From contig NZ_CP031396.1 in NCBI RefSeq assembly GCF_003363755.1, positions 6,542,501 through 6,606,500 on the forward strand: a DNA stretch of 64,000 nt, read 5' to 3'. The translations under genes were made by a program, and so were the position numbers. This document shows positions 51,908-61,154 of the stretch, one piece after another (position 1 is the first letter of the stretch; every line of letters begins with the position of its first letter). Under the pieces are notes generated by a model. That model searched no databases, was not told the DNA's origin, and saw only the letters and a list, made by a program, of their open reading frames with translations. Source of the stretch: Pseudomonas protegens (GTDB lineage: Bacteria > Pseudomonadota > Gammaproteobacteria > Pseudomonadales > Pseudomonadaceae).

Positions 51908-54900
51908 TCAGTCCTTGGACGAACCGCGTTTTACCAGTTTCATGACCACCACGAAGAACACCGGGACGAAGATCACCGCCAGGGTCGCGGTGATCATGCC
52001 GCCGATCACCCCGGTGCCGATGGCCTGCTGGCTGGCGGAACTGGCGCCGGTGGCAATGGCCAGGGGCACCACGCCGAGGATGAAGGCCAGGGAGGTCATG
52101 ACGATCGGCCGCAGACGCAGGCGTGCTGCCTGCACTGTGGCGTCGATCAGGTCGTGGCCTTCGTCGTACAGGCTCTTGGCGAACTCGATGATCAGGATCG
52201 CGTTCTTCGCCGACAGGCCAATGATGGTGATCAGGCCGACCTTGAAGAACACGTCGTTGGGCATCCCGCGCAAGCTCACCGCCAGCACCGCCCCCAGCAC
52301 CCCCAGGGGCACCACCAGCAGCACCGAGGTCGGAATCGACCAGCTCTCGTAGAGCGCCGCCAGGCACAGGAACACGATCAGCAGCGACAGGCCCAGCAAC
52401 AGCGGCGCCTGACTGCCCGAGAGGCGTTCCTGCAGCGACAGACCGGTCCACTCCAGGCCCAGGCCGGCGGGCAACTGGCTCACCAGTCGCTCGACTTCCT
52501 GCATGGCTTCACCGGTGCTGTGGCCCGGAGCCGGTTCGCCGGAAATGGCAATCGCCGGGTAGCCGTTGTAGCGGGTCAGCTGGGCCGGCCCCAGGGTCCA
52601 GGTGGCGCGGACGAAAGCAGACAGCGGCACCATCTTGCCGGCGCTGTTGCGCACGTTCATCCGCAGCAGGTCCTCGACCTGGCTGCGTTGATCGCCTTCG
52701 GCCTGGACCACCACCCGCTGCATGCGCCCCTGGTTGGGGAAGTCGTTGATATAGGCCGAGCCCAGGGCCGTGGACAGCAGGTTGCCGATATCGGCGAAGG
52801 ACACGCCCAGGGCGTTGGCCTGCTTGCGGTCGACTTCCAGTTGCACCTGGGGCGCTTCGGCCAGGGCGCTTTCGCGGACGTTGGCCAGGATCGGGCTCTT
52901 TTCCGTGGCAGCCAGCAGCTCGGTCCGGGCCTGCATCAGCGCGGCGTGGCCGACGCCGCCACGGTCCTGCAGACGGAATTCGAAGCCACTGGAGGTGCCC
53001 AGGCCGTCGATCGGCGGCGGCAGCACGGCGTACACCACGGCGTCCTTGATCGCACTCAGGGCGCCGTTGGCGCGGTCGGCAATGGCCATGGCCGAGTCGT
53101 CGCTGCCCCGTTGCGACCAGTCCTTGAGGGTGGTGAAGGCCAGGGCCGCGTTCTGTCCGCTACCGGAGAAGCTGAAGCCGAGGATGATGGTGCTGTCGCC
53201 CACCCCCGGTTCGCCGGCGTTATGCGCCTCGATCTGTTCCACCACCTTGATCGTGCGGTTCTGGCTGGCCCCGGGCGGCAGCTGGATGTCGGTGATGGTG
53301 TAGCCCTGGTCTTCCACCGGGAGGAACGAGGAGGGCAGGCGGCTGAACAGCAGCGCCATGATCGCCAGCAGCGCGACGTAGATCAGCAGGTAGCGGCCGG
53401 TGCGCTTGAGGGCGTAGCTCACGCCGCCCTCGTAGCGGTTGCTCAGGCGTTCGAAGCGCCGGTTGAACCAGCCGAAGAAGCCCTTGCGCTCATGGTGCTC
53501 GCCGGCGGCGATGGGCTTGAGCAGGGTGGCGCACAGGGCCGGGGTCAGGGTCAGGGCAAGGAAGGCCGAGAACAGGATCGAGGTGGCCATGGACAGGGAG
53601 AACTGCTGGTAGATCACCCCCACTGAACCCGGCATGAAGGCCATGGGAATGAACACCGCCACCAGCACCAGGGTGATGCCGATGATGGCCCCGGTGATCT
53701 GCTTCATGGCCTTGCGCGTGGCTTCCTTGGGCGACAGGCCCTCGGTGGCCATGATCCGCTCGACGTTCTCCACCACCACGATGGCATCGTCCACCAGGAT
53801 ACCGATGGCCAGCACCATGCCGAACATGGTCAGCACGTTGATGGAGAACCCCAGGGCCAGCATGGTGGCGAAGGTGCCCATCAGCGCCACCGGCACCACC
53901 AGGGTCGGGATCAGGGTGTAGCGGATGTTCTGCAGGAACAGGAACATCACCAGGAACACCAGGGCCATGGCTTCCATCAGGGTGTAGATCACTTTGGTGA
54001 TCGAGACCTTGACGAAGGGCGAGGTGTCATAGGGGATCTTGTATTCCACCCCGGTGGGGAAGTAGCGCGACAGTTCGTCCATCTTGGCGCGGATCAGGGT
54101 CGCGGTATTCAGCGCGTTGGCCCCGGGGGACAGTTGCACGCCAACAGCGGTGGAGGGCTTGCCGTTCAGGCGTGTGCCGAACTGGTATTCCTGGCTGCCG
54201 ACTTCCACCCGCGCGACATCGCCGATGCGCACCGTAGAGCCGTCGGGATTGGCCCGCAGGACAATGTCGGCGAACTCCTCGGGGGTGGTCAACTGGCCCT
54301 TGACCAGAATGGTCGCGGTGATTTCCTGGCTGGAGGGGTTGGGCAGGTCGCCGATGCTGCCGGCCGGCACCTGGGCGTTCTGCGCCGCGACCGCAGCATT
54401 GACGTCCGCCGGGGTCAGGTTGAAACCGATCAGCTTCTGCGGGTCGACCCAGATGCGCATGGCCCGTTCGGCGCCGTACAGCTGGGCCTTGCCAACCCCG
54501 TCCACGCGACGGATCTCGTTCATCACGTTGCGCGCCAGGTAGTCGCTGAGGGCCACATCGTTGAGGCGCCCGTCATTGGAGGTCAGGGTGATCAGCAACA
54601 GGAAGCCGGCGGAGACTTTCTCCACCTGCAGGCCTTGCTGGGTCACGGCCTGGGGCAGGCGCGGTTCCACCGCCTTGAGGCGGTTCTGCACATCGACCTG
54701 GGCCAGCTCCGGATTGGTGCCGGGCTGGAAGGTGGCGGTGATGGTGGCGCTGCCCAGGCTGCTCTGGGAGGAGAAGTACAGCAGGTGATCGGCGCCATTG
54801 AGCTCCTGCTCGATCAGGCTGACCACCGATTCGTCCAGGGTCTGTGCCGAGGCGCCGGGATAGACCGCGTAGATCTCGATCTGCGGCGGCGCCACGTTGG

Positions 54901-55006
54901 GGTACTGGGCCACCGGCAGTTGGGGAATCGCCAGGGCGCCACCCAACAGGATGAAGAAGGCGACCACCCAGGCGAATACCGGGCGGTCAATAAAGAATTG
55001 CGGCAT
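51908..55006 (-). CDS. RND multidrug efflux transporter, HAE1 family (AcrB/MexB type)
   Basis: 1032-residue inner-membrane pump. It begins MPQFFIDRPVFAWVVAFFIL, as HAE1 pumps do. The proton-relay Asp pair is in LVDDAIVVVENVERIM (about 407-408) and the relay Lys in GLSAKNAILIIEFAKSL. Two large periplasmic loops and 12 helices match the family length. It starts 10 bases after the adaptor gene's stop. No outer-membrane channel gene follows, as a terminator stands 9 bases downstream, so it must borrow an OprM-like channel encoded elsewhere. Substrates cannot be read from sequence. Confidence 0.95.
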   Translation of the reverse strand: MPQFFIDRPVFAWVVAFFILLGGALAIPQLPVAQYPNVAPPQIEIYAVYPGASAQTLDESVVSLIEQELNGADHLLYFSSQSSLGSATITATFQPGTNPELAQVDVQNRLKAVEPRLPQAVTQQGLQVEKVSAGFLLLITLTSNDGRLNDVALSDYLARNVMNEIRRVDGVGKAQLYGAERAMRIWVDPQKLIGFNLTPADVNAAVAAQNAQVPAGSIGDLPNPSSQEITATILVKGQLTTPEEFADIVLRANPDGSTVRIGDVARVEVGSQEYQFGTRLNGKPSTAVGVQLSPGANALNTATLIRAKMDELSRYFPTGVEYKIPYDTSPFVKVSITKVIYTLMEAMALVFLVMFLFLQNIRYTLIPTLVVPVALMGTFATMLALGFSINVLTMFGMVLAIGILVDDAIVVVENVERIMATEGLSPKEATRKAMKQITGAIIGITLVLVAVFIPMAFMPGSVGVIYQQFSLSMATSILFSAFLALTLTPALCATLLKPIAAGEHHERKGFFGWFNRRFERLSNRYEGGVSYALKRTGRYLLIYVALLAIMALLFSRLPSSFLPVEDQGYTITDIQLPPGASQNRTIKVVEQIEAHNAGEPGVGDSTIILGFSFSGSGQNAALAFTTLKDWSQRGSDDSAMAIADRANGALSAIKDAVVYAVLPPPIDGLGTSSGFEFRLQDRGGVGHAALMQARTELLAATEKSPILANVRESALAEAPQVQLEVDRKQANALGVSFADIGNLLSTALGSAYINDFPNQGRMQRVVVQAEGDQRSQVEDLLRMNVRNSAGKMVPLSAFVRATWTLGPAQLTRYNGYPAIAISGEPAPGHSTGEAMQEVERLVSQLPAGLGLEWTGLSLQERLSGSQAPLLLGLSLLIVFLCLAALYESWSIPTSVLLVVPLGVLGAVLAVSLRGMPNDVFFKVGLITIIGLSAKNAILIIEFAKSLYDEGHDLIDATVQAARLRLRPIVMTSLAFILGVVPLAIATGASSASQQAIGTGVIGGMITATLAVIFVPVFFVVVMKLVKRGSSKD

Positions 55007-55016
55007 GTCGTACTAC

Positions 55017-56171
55017 CTACTGGCCAGGATTCTGAGCGAGCGGAAGGGGCGTGTCGTCGATCTGCACCAGCTCGCCGGGACGGGCGTGCTGCAAGCCTTC
55101 GACGATGATGCGGTCACCGGGCTTGAGCCCTTCAGTGACGATCCAGCGGTCTTTCTGTACCCCGCCCAGTTGCACCGGGTGTTGCACCACACGGTTCTCG
55201 GCATTCACCAGCAACACTTGGGCGACGCCGGCGCTGTCACGCTGGATGGCCCGTTGCGGCACGCTGATGCCCTGCTGGTTGACGGCCTGCTCCAGGCGCA
55301 CGCGCACGAAGCTGCCGGGCAAGAGATCGAGGTCCGGGTTGGGGAACTCGCTACGCAGGATGATCTGCCCGGTGCTCGGGTCGACGCTGATGTCGGCGAA
55401 CAGCAGTTTGCCCGGCAACGGATAGAGGCTGCCGTCGTCCTGGATCAGGGTGGCCTTGGCCTGGTCCTTGCCCACCTGTTGCAAGTGCCCGGCCCGCAAG
55501 GCCCGGCGCAGATCATTGAGCTCACGGGTGGATTGGGTCAGGTCGGCGTGGATCGGGTCCAGTTGCTGGATCAGCGCCAGAGGCGTGGTTTCGTTCTGGC
55601 CCACCAGGGCGCCTTCGGTCACCAGGGCGCGGCCGACGCGACCGGAAATCGGCGCGGTAACGGTGGCGAAGTCCAGATTGAGCCTGGCACGTTTGACTGC
55701 GGCCTGATTGGCCGCGACTTCGGCATCGGCCTGGCGCCGGGTCGCCCGGGCGTTGTCGTATTCCTGGCCGCTGATGGCCTGGTCGGCGATCAGCTTGGCA
55801 AAGCGCTGTTCCTGCAGGCGCGCCTGGAAGGCGCTGGCCTCGGCCTTGCGCAGGTTGGCCCGGGCGCTGTCCAGGTCGGCCTGGAAGGGCGCCGGGTCAA
55901 TGCGAAACAGCACGTCACCCTGCTTGACGTCGGAACCCTCGCGGAAGGTCCGTTGCAGCACCACCCCGGCCACTCGGGCACGGACTTCGGCGATCCGCGG
56001 TGCGGCAATGCGCCCGCTCAGTTCGCTGGTGATGGACAGGGCCTGGCTCTGGATCGTCTCGATCCGCACCGTGGCGGTCGGTGGTGTCTGTTCGCCTTCG
56101 GTTTGGCCGCAGGCGCTCAGCGCCCCTGCCAGAACCAACAGGCAGAGTGGCGCGAAGAGTTTATTCGACAT
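55017..56171 (-). CDS. RND efflux periplasmic adaptor (membrane fusion) lipoprotein
   Basis: 384 residues from ATG 56171. The lipobox LSAC (LCLLVLAGALSACGQTEG) predicts lipid anchoring to the inner membrane. The HlyD-type order is beta-barrel, lipoyl and hairpin: ITSELSGRIAAPRIAEVRARV, the helical hairpin with FQADLDSARANLRKAEASAF and AVKRARLNLDFATVTAPISGRVG, then the membrane-proximal domain with DRIIVEGLQHARPGELVQ. It links the RND pump to an outer-membrane channel. First gene of the two-gene operon; repeated TGTG elements lie just upstream. Confidence 0.95.
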   Translation of the reverse strand: MSNKLFAPLCLLVLAGALSACGQTEGEQTPPTATVRIETIQSQALSITSELSGRIAAPRIAEVRARVAGVVLQRTFREGSDVKQGDVLFRIDPAPFQADLDSARANLRKAEASAFQARLQEQRFAKLIADQAISGQEYDNARATRRQADAEVAANQAAVKRARLNLDFATVTAPISGRVGRALVTEGALVGQNETTPLALIQQLDPIHADLTQSTRELNDLRRALRAGHLQQVGKDQAKATLIQDDGSLYPLPGKLLFADISVDPSTGQIILRSEFPNPDLDLLPGSFVRVRLEQAVNQQGISVPQRAIQRDSAGVAQVLLVNAENRVVQHPVQLGGVQKDRWIVTEGLKPGDRIIVEGLQHARPGELVQIDDTPLPLAQNPGQ

Positions 56172-56220
56172 GCTGATACCCCAATAATGACCTCGGCATG
56201 CTAAGGGCATGGGTCAAGGC

Positions 56221-56262
56221 CCGCTGTGAAGCTGTGTAGGTGCTGTGTGAAAAAGTGTGAAG
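56221..56262. promoter_or_regulatory. Direct-repeat cluster, candidate OmpR-family response-regulator site
   Basis: GCTGTGT occurs at 56231 and 56242 (11-base period), with GTGTGAA at 56245 and 56255 and GCTGTGA at 56223. Tandem half-sites 10-11 bases apart are how OmpR/PhoB-type regulators usually bind. The cluster lies 50-90 bases upstream of the adaptor gene and 110-150 bases upstream of the response-regulator gene that diverges from it. Confidence 0.5.
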
Positions 56263-56373
56263 CGGGCGCGCCCGGGCTGCCGCTGTTGTATATCCTTGGC
56301 GCCTCGCTGGTTGTAGCCGGTGCTCTATAAGAAACGCCGGTACTCTGTATTTCTTCAATAAAGACCTCAGCTC

Positions 56374-57075
56374 ATGCCCAATATTCTTCTCGTCGAAGAC
56401 GACTCCGCCCTCTCGGAACTGATTGCCAGTTATCTGGAGCGCAATGGCTATCAAGTCAGTGTGATCAGTCGTGGCGATCAGGTGCGGGAGCGGGCCAAGA
56501 CCAATCCGCCGGACCTGGTGATCCTCGACCTGATGTTGCCGGGGCTGGACGGTTTGCAGGTCTGCCGTTTGTTGCGCGCCGACTCGGCGACTTTGCCGAT
56601 CCTGATGCTGACCGCGCGCGATGATAGCCATGATCAGGTCCTGGGTCTGGAAATGGGCGCCGACGACTATGTGACAAAACCTTGCGAACCGCGAGTGCTG
56701 TTGGCACGGGTGCGTACCTTGTTGCGCCGCAGCAGCCTGAGTGAGCCCCAGACCGCCAGCGACCAGATCCTCATGGGCAACCTGTGCATCGACCTCTCCG
56801 AGCGCACCGTGACCTGGCGCGAGCAGTTGGTGGAACTGTCCAGCGGTGAGTACAACCTGCTGGTGGTGCTGGCCCGACATGCCGGTGAAGTGCTCAGTCG
56901 CGACCAGATCCTCCAGCGCCTGCGGGGCATCGAGTTCAACGGCACCGATCGCTCGGTGGACGTGGCCATCTCCAAGCTGCGACGCAAGTTCGACGACCAT
57001 GCCGGCGAGGCGCGCAAGATCAAGACCGTCTGGGGCAAGGGCTATCTGTTCAGCCGTTCCGAGTGGGAATGCTGA
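56374..57075 (+). CDS. OmpR-family response regulator (RstA-like)
   Basis: 233 residues. The receiver domain has the acidic pocket (ILLVEDDSALSELIASYL), the phosphorylation site Asp52 in LVILDLMLPGLDG, the switch Thr in ILMLTARDDS and Lys in DDYVTKPCEPRVLLARV. The C-terminal winged helix includes LSSGEYNLLVVLARHAGEVLSRDQIL and FNGTDRSVDVAISKLRRKFDD. It partners the histidine kinase 4 bases downstream and diverges from the RND efflux operon, which it probably regulates. Confidence 0.94.
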   Translation: MPNILLVEDDSALSELIASYLERNGYQVSVISRGDQVRERAKTNPPDLVILDLMLPGLDGLQVCRLLRADSATLPILMLTARDDSHDQVLGLEMGADDYVTKPCEPRVLLARVRTLLRRSSLSEPQTASDQILMGNLCIDLSERTVTWREQLVELSSGEYNLLVVLARHAGEVLSRDQILQRLRGIEFNGTDRSVDVAISKLRRKFDDHAGEARKIKTVWGKGYLFSRSEWEC

Positions 57076-57079
57076 GTCC

Positions 57080-58384
57080 ATGCTGCGCATCCTGATCCGG
57101 CTGTACCTGATCACCATCGTCGCCTTCAGCGCAGCGATCTACCTGATTCCCGACCTGGTGATCAAGGTCTTCCACGAGCGTTTCCTGGACTACAACCTGG
57201 ATCAGTCCCGGGGGCTGCAGAGCTTGATCGTCAAGCAGTTTCGCGCCCTGCCTGCGTCCCAGTGGCCGACCCTGGCCGAGGAAATGGACGAAGAGTTCCA
57301 CCCGCTGCAGGTGGCTCTGGTGCGCATCGACGATCCGGACTTCAGCCTTTACGAGCGTGAGCGCCTGGAACGCGGCGAGAAGGTCGTGCGCCTGGGAGAC
57401 TGGGGCTGGCGCACACTGGCAGTGTCGCCGCTGGATGACCAGCTGGCGGTGAAGCTGGTGGTGCCGCCGGACCCTCTGGACGTCAACCTGCTGTACTGGA
57501 GCATCAATGTGCTGATCGTCGCGGTGCTGCTGGCCTGCCTGCTGCTTTGGGTCAGGCCCCACTGGCGCGATCTGGAACGCTTGAAGCGCACCGCCGAGCG
57601 CTTCGGCAAGGGCCACTTGAGTGAACGCACGCAACTGCCCGGCAGCTCCAACATCGGCAGCCTGGCCCATGTCTTCGACACCATGGCCGGGGACATCGAG
57701 CAACTCCTGAACCAGCAGCGGGACTTGCTCAATGCGGTGTCCCACGAGTTGCGCACGCCTTTGACCCGACTGGACTTCGGCCTGGCCCTGGTGCTCTCCG
57801 ACGATCTGCCTGCCGCCAGCCGCGAGCGTCTGCAAGGGCTGGTGGCGCATATTCGTGAACTGGATGAACTGGTGCTGGAGCTGCTGTCCTACAGCCGCCT
57901 GCAGAATCCGGCCTGCCTGCCGGAGCAGGTCGAGGTGTCGCTGGACGAGTTCATCGACAGCATCCTCGGCAGCGTCGACGATGAACTGGAATCGGACATC
58001 GTCATCGATGTCCTGTTGCACGGCACCCTGGAGCGTTTCACCCTGGACCCGCGGCTGACTGCCCGGGCCCTGCAGAACCTGCTGCGCAATGCCACCCGTT
58101 ACTGTGAGAAACGCATTCAGGTGGGCGTGCTGGTCAGCGACGAGGGGTGTGAAATCTGGGTCGACGACGACGGCATCGGCATTCCTGACGACGAGCGCGA
58201 GCGGGTATTCGAACCCTTCTACCGCCTGGACCGCAGCCGCGACCGCGCCACCGGCGGATTCGGCCTGGGCCTGGCCATCAGCCGCCGGGCCCTGGAAGCC
58301 CAGGACGGCACCCTGACCGTGGAAGCCTCGCCCCTGGGTGGCGCGCGTTTTCGCCTGAGCCTGCCGCCCCCGACCACCCGCTGA
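57080..58384 (+). CDS. Sensor histidine kinase (RstB-like)
   Basis: 434 residues. Membrane helices lie at about 7-27 (YLITIVAFSAAIYLIPDLVI) and about 139-158 (SINVLIVAVLLACLLLWV), enclosing a periplasmic sensor of about 110 residues. HAMP follows (WRDLERLKRTAERFGKGHLSE). The phospho-acceptor is His222 in NAVSHELRTPLTRLDFG. The ATPase has N box NLLRNATRYC, G1 DDGIGIPDDERERVFEPFYR and G2 GGFGLGLAISRRALE. Its start at 57080 comes 4 bases after the regulator stop; the longer open frame inside the regulator gene is a shadow. Signal unknown. Confidence 0.94.
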   Translation: MLRILIRLYLITIVAFSAAIYLIPDLVIKVFHERFLDYNLDQSRGLQSLIVKQFRALPASQWPTLAEEMDEEFHPLQVALVRIDDPDFSLYERERLERGEKVVRLGDWGWRTLAVSPLDDQLAVKLVVPPDPLDVNLLYWSINVLIVAVLLACLLLWVRPHWRDLERLKRTAERFGKGHLSERTQLPGSSNIGSLAHVFDTMAGDIEQLLNQQRDLLNAVSHELRTPLTRLDFGLALVLSDDLPAASRERLQGLVAHIRELDELVLELLSYSRLQNPACLPEQVEVSLDEFIDSILGSVDDELESDIVIDVLLHGTLERFTLDPRLTARALQNLLRNATRYCEKRIQVGVLVSDEGCEIWVDDDGIGIPDDERERVFEPFYRLDRSRDRATGGFGLGLAISRRALEAQDGTLTVEASPLGGARFRLSLPPPTTR

Positions 58385-58404
58385 ACGGCGCCCCCGGCCT
58401 TTTA

Positions 58405-58505
58405 GCCGCTGCCGAACCTGCGATCGGCGACGCAGCTGGAGCAACGCGGCGTCTGCTCCAGCGTGCCCTCAGGGCCCGTTCGCAGCCTGCGGCAGCGGCT
58501 ACACA
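58405..58505. repeat. REP element pair downstream of the histidine kinase
   Basis: AGCCGCTGCCGAACCTGCGATCG at about 58405 is mirrored by TTCGCAGCCTGCGGCAGCGGCTAC near 58480-58503. Same family as 26121-26242 and 40378-40545. It occupies the gap before the crotonase gene. Confidence 0.8.
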
Positions 58506-58638
58506 AACCGGCGTGCCTTCAAGGACGCGCGCCAGCCTGCGGCCAGTCCCGTTTTTGGCCAATGCGCTGCCTTACGGGGCGCTGCCACCACTTGCTATAG
58601 TTCGGCCCTCATTTTCCGCCCAGTAAAGGATCACTGCC

Positions 58639-59451
58639 ATGTCCGAATACCAAGCCTTTCGCGTCGAACTCGCTGACAACATCGCCCATGTGCAGATCAA
58701 TCGGCCGGAAAAGATCAATGCCATGAACGCCGCGTTCTGGAGCGAGATCGTCGAGATCTTCCGCTGGATCGATGACACCGATGCGGTGCGGGTGGTGGTG
58801 CTCAGTGGCGCCGGCAAGCATTTTTCCTCAGGTATAGACCTGATGCTGCTGGCCGGCGTGGCCAACGAACTGGGCAAGGACGTGGGCCGCAACGCCCGTC
58901 TGCTAAGGCGCAAGATTCTCCAGTTGCAATCCTCCTTCACCGCCGTGGACAACTGCCGCAAGCCAGTGCTGGCGGCCATCCAGGGCTATTGCCTGGGGGG
59001 CGCCATCGACCTGATCAGCGCCTGCGACATGCGCTATGCCGCTGACGATGCCCAGTTCTCCATCAAGGAAATCGATATCGGCATGGCGGCGGATGTCGGC
59101 ACATTGCAACGTTTGCCACGCATCATCGGCGACGGCATGCTGCGCGAGCTGGCCTACACTGGGCGCACCTTCGGTGCCGAGGAAGCGCGCAGCATCGGCC
59201 TGGTCAACCGCACCTACAGCGATGCCGCCAGCCTGCTGGACGGGGTCATGGAGATTGCCCGGGAGATTGCCGCCAAATCGCCGATCGCGGTCAGCGGCAC
59301 CAAGGAAATGCTCAGCTACATGCGTGACCACCGGATCGATGACGGCCTGGAATATGTCGCCACCTGGAACGCCGCCATGTTGCAGTCCAACGACTTGCGT
59401 GTGGCCATTGCCGCCCACATGAGCAAACAGAAACCCGAATTTCTGGATTGA
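58639..59451 (+). CDS. Crotonase family protein, dienoyl-CoA isomerase-like
   Basis: 270 residues. The crotonase acyl-CoA-binding core reads VHVQINRPEKINAMN-like (IAHVQINRPEKINAMN), LSGAGKHFSSGIDLMLL and AIQGYCLGGAIDLISACDMRYA. The segment KEIDIGMAADVGTLQRLPRIIG is characteristic of delta3,5-delta2,4-dienoyl-CoA isomerase, with the acidic catalytic residues of that enzyme. It should serve beta-oxidation of unsaturated fatty acids. It starts an apparent pair with nudC (7 bases apart), although their roles are not obviously linked. Confidence 0.88.
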   Translation: MSEYQAFRVELADNIAHVQINRPEKINAMNAAFWSEIVEIFRWIDDTDAVRVVVLSGAGKHFSSGIDLMLLAGVANELGKDVGRNARLLRRKILQLQSSFTAVDNCRKPVLAAIQGYCLGGAIDLISACDMRYAADDAQFSIKEIDIGMAADVGTLQRLPRIIGDGMLRELAYTGRTFGAEEARSIGLVNRTYSDAASLLDGVMEIAREIAAKSPIAVSGTKEMLSYMRDHRIDDGLEYVATWNAAMLQSNDLRVAIAAHMSKQKPEFLD

Positions 59452-59457
59452 TTGACG

Positions 59458-60288
59458 ATGATTGCACGCTGGACCACCGCAGTACTCGACACCGACCTTC
59501 CTGGCGGCTGGGCCGTGGCCCGCGGCCCGGAAGGCTTTCTCCATGACGACAACGGCGCGCTGTTTCCGCGGCACTGGCTCAAGGGCCAGGACCTGCCGCT
59601 GCTGGCGGAACACGGCATCGGCCACCTCGATGGCGAGCCGGTGTACCTGCTGGAACTCAGTGGCCGCGCCGAGGTGCCGGGCTGTCGCTGGAAAAGCCTG
59701 CGAGCCTTCATGCTGGAGGGCGATCACACCCTGTACAAGGTCCTGGGCTACGCCGCACAGATCGGCACCTGGGCCCGGGAACATCGCTTTTGCGGCAGTT
59801 GCGGCCGGGCCACGCGGCAAGTGCCGGGGGAGCGGGCAATGTATTGCGAGCCCTGCGATCTGCGAGCCTATCCGCGCATTTCACCGAGCATGATCGTGCT
59901 GATCACCCGGGGCGACGAGATTCTTCTGGCCCGTTCTCCGCGTTTCGTTACGGGTGTCTACAGCACCCTGGCCGGCTTTGCCGAGCCCGGTGAGTCGGCG
60001 GAGGATTGCCTGATCCGCGAAGTGCGCGAAGAGGTGAGCATCGAGGTCAGGAACATCCAGTACGTGGGCAGTCAGTGCTGGCCGTTCCCGCATTCGATGA
60101 TGCTGGGCTTCCATGCCGAATACGCCGCTGGCGAGATCATCCCCCAGGAAGACGAGATCGAGGATGCCCAGTGGTTCAACGTGCACGCGCTGCCGCCGTT
60201 GCCGGCCTCGCGCTCGATTGCCCGCTACCTGATCGACCTCTATGTGGCGCGCCGTCTAGGCCACGCTGAACCAGTGCTGCCAGGCTAG
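59458..60288 (+). CDS. nudC: NAD(+) diphosphatase / NADH pyrophosphatase
   Basis: 276 residues from ATG 59458. The zinc ribbon has four Cys (FCGSCGRATRQVPGERAMYC then EPC). The Nudix box is GFAEPGESAEDCLIREVREEV, with the diagnostic downstream SQCWPFPHSMMLGF (SQPWPFPxS in the family; here Cys replaces Pro). It hydrolyses NADH and NAD, and in E. coli also removes NAD caps from RNA. The last 33 bases overlap the convergent TSUP gene. Confidence 0.95.
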   Translation: MIARWTTAVLDTDLPGGWAVARGPEGFLHDDNGALFPRHWLKGQDLPLLAEHGIGHLDGEPVYLLELSGRAEVPGCRWKSLRAFMLEGDHTLYKVLGYAAQIGTWAREHRFCGSCGRATRQVPGERAMYCEPCDLRAYPRISPSMIVLITRGDEILLARSPRFVTGVYSTLAGFAEPGESAEDCLIREVREEVSIEVRNIQYVGSQCWPFPHSMMLGFHAEYAAGEIIPQEDEIEDAQWFNVHALPPLPASRSIARYLIDLYVARRLGHAEPVLPG

Positions 60289-61035
60289 GCGCACGGTCAA
60301 CCCCAGGACCACGGTGATGAACACCGGGCGAATGAACTTGGCACCACCGCTGATGGCGGTGCGTGCGCCGAAAAACGCCCCGACCATCACCGACAGGCCC
60401 ATGCACAGGCCGATGATCCAGTCCACCTGCCCGGAGAACACGAACACCGACAGCGCTGCGATGTTGCTGACGAAGTTCATGCTGCGGGCCACGCCGCTGG
60501 CCTTGACCAGGTCGATGGGGTAGAGCAGCAGGCTGCTCACGGTCCAGAACGCCCCGGTGCCGGGCCCAGCCACGCCGTCATAGAAGCCCAGGCTGAAGCC
60601 CTGGCTCGATTGCCACTTCTTCTTGATGGGTGCGTCGCTGTCCAGCGGCGCCTTGGGCGTGCCGCCGAACAGCAGGTACAGGCCACAGGCGAAGACGATC
60701 ACCGGCAGCATCTTGTTCAGCCACTCGGCCGGCAGGTAATGGGCGACGATGGCCCCGGTCAGCGCCCCCACCAAGGTACCAACAATAGCGTGGGTCCATT
60801 GCCGGGGGTGGAACAGCTTGCGGCGATAGAAGGTGAAGCTGGCGGTGGCGGAACCGAAGGTCGAACTGAGCTTGTTGGTACCCAGGACCAAGTGCGGCGG
60901 CAGCCCGGCCGTCAGCAGGGCCGGCGTGGTGAGCAGCCCGCCGCCGCCAGCGATGGCGTCGATGAAACCGGCGATGAACGCTACGAGGGCGAGAATGGCG
61001 AGGGTGGTCAGGTCTACGCTGAGTTCGAAGGGCAT
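60256..61035 (-). CDS. TSUP (TauE/SafE) family membrane protein
   Basis: 259 residues, about eight helices. Motifs are FIDAIAGGGGLLTTPALLTA with LGTNKLSSTFGSATASFTFYRR, and LGFYDGVAGPGTGAFWTVSSLLL in the second half. This is the YfcA-like branch of TSUP, presumably exporting sulfite or a small organic sulfonate. Its 3' end overlaps nudC by 33 bases in convergent orientation. Oxygenases for organosulfur lie close by (61.4-64 kb), which fits but does not prove a sulfur role. Confidence 0.92.
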   Translation of the reverse strand: MPFELSVDLTTLAILALVAFIAGFIDAIAGGGGLLTTPALLTAGLPPHLVLGTNKLSSTFGSATASFTFYRRKLFHPRQWTHAIVGTLVGALTGAIVAHYLPAEWLNKMLPVIVFACGLYLLFGGTPKAPLDSDAPIKKKWQSSQGFSLGFYDGVAGPGTGAFWTVSSLLLYPIDLVKASGVARSMNFVSNIAALSVFVFSGQVDWIIGLCMGLSVMVGAFFGARTAISGGAKFIRPVFITVVLGLTVRLAWQHWFSVA

Positions 61036-61154
61036 GGATTCGGCTTATTGTTCGGCGGGAAGCGCAAAAGGGGGCTGCGCGAAAGGTCGCCATCTTACCT
61101 GCAACCCTGCCCGCTGCGCGACCGCCTCGACCTTGGTCTGGTACCCCTATCCCA

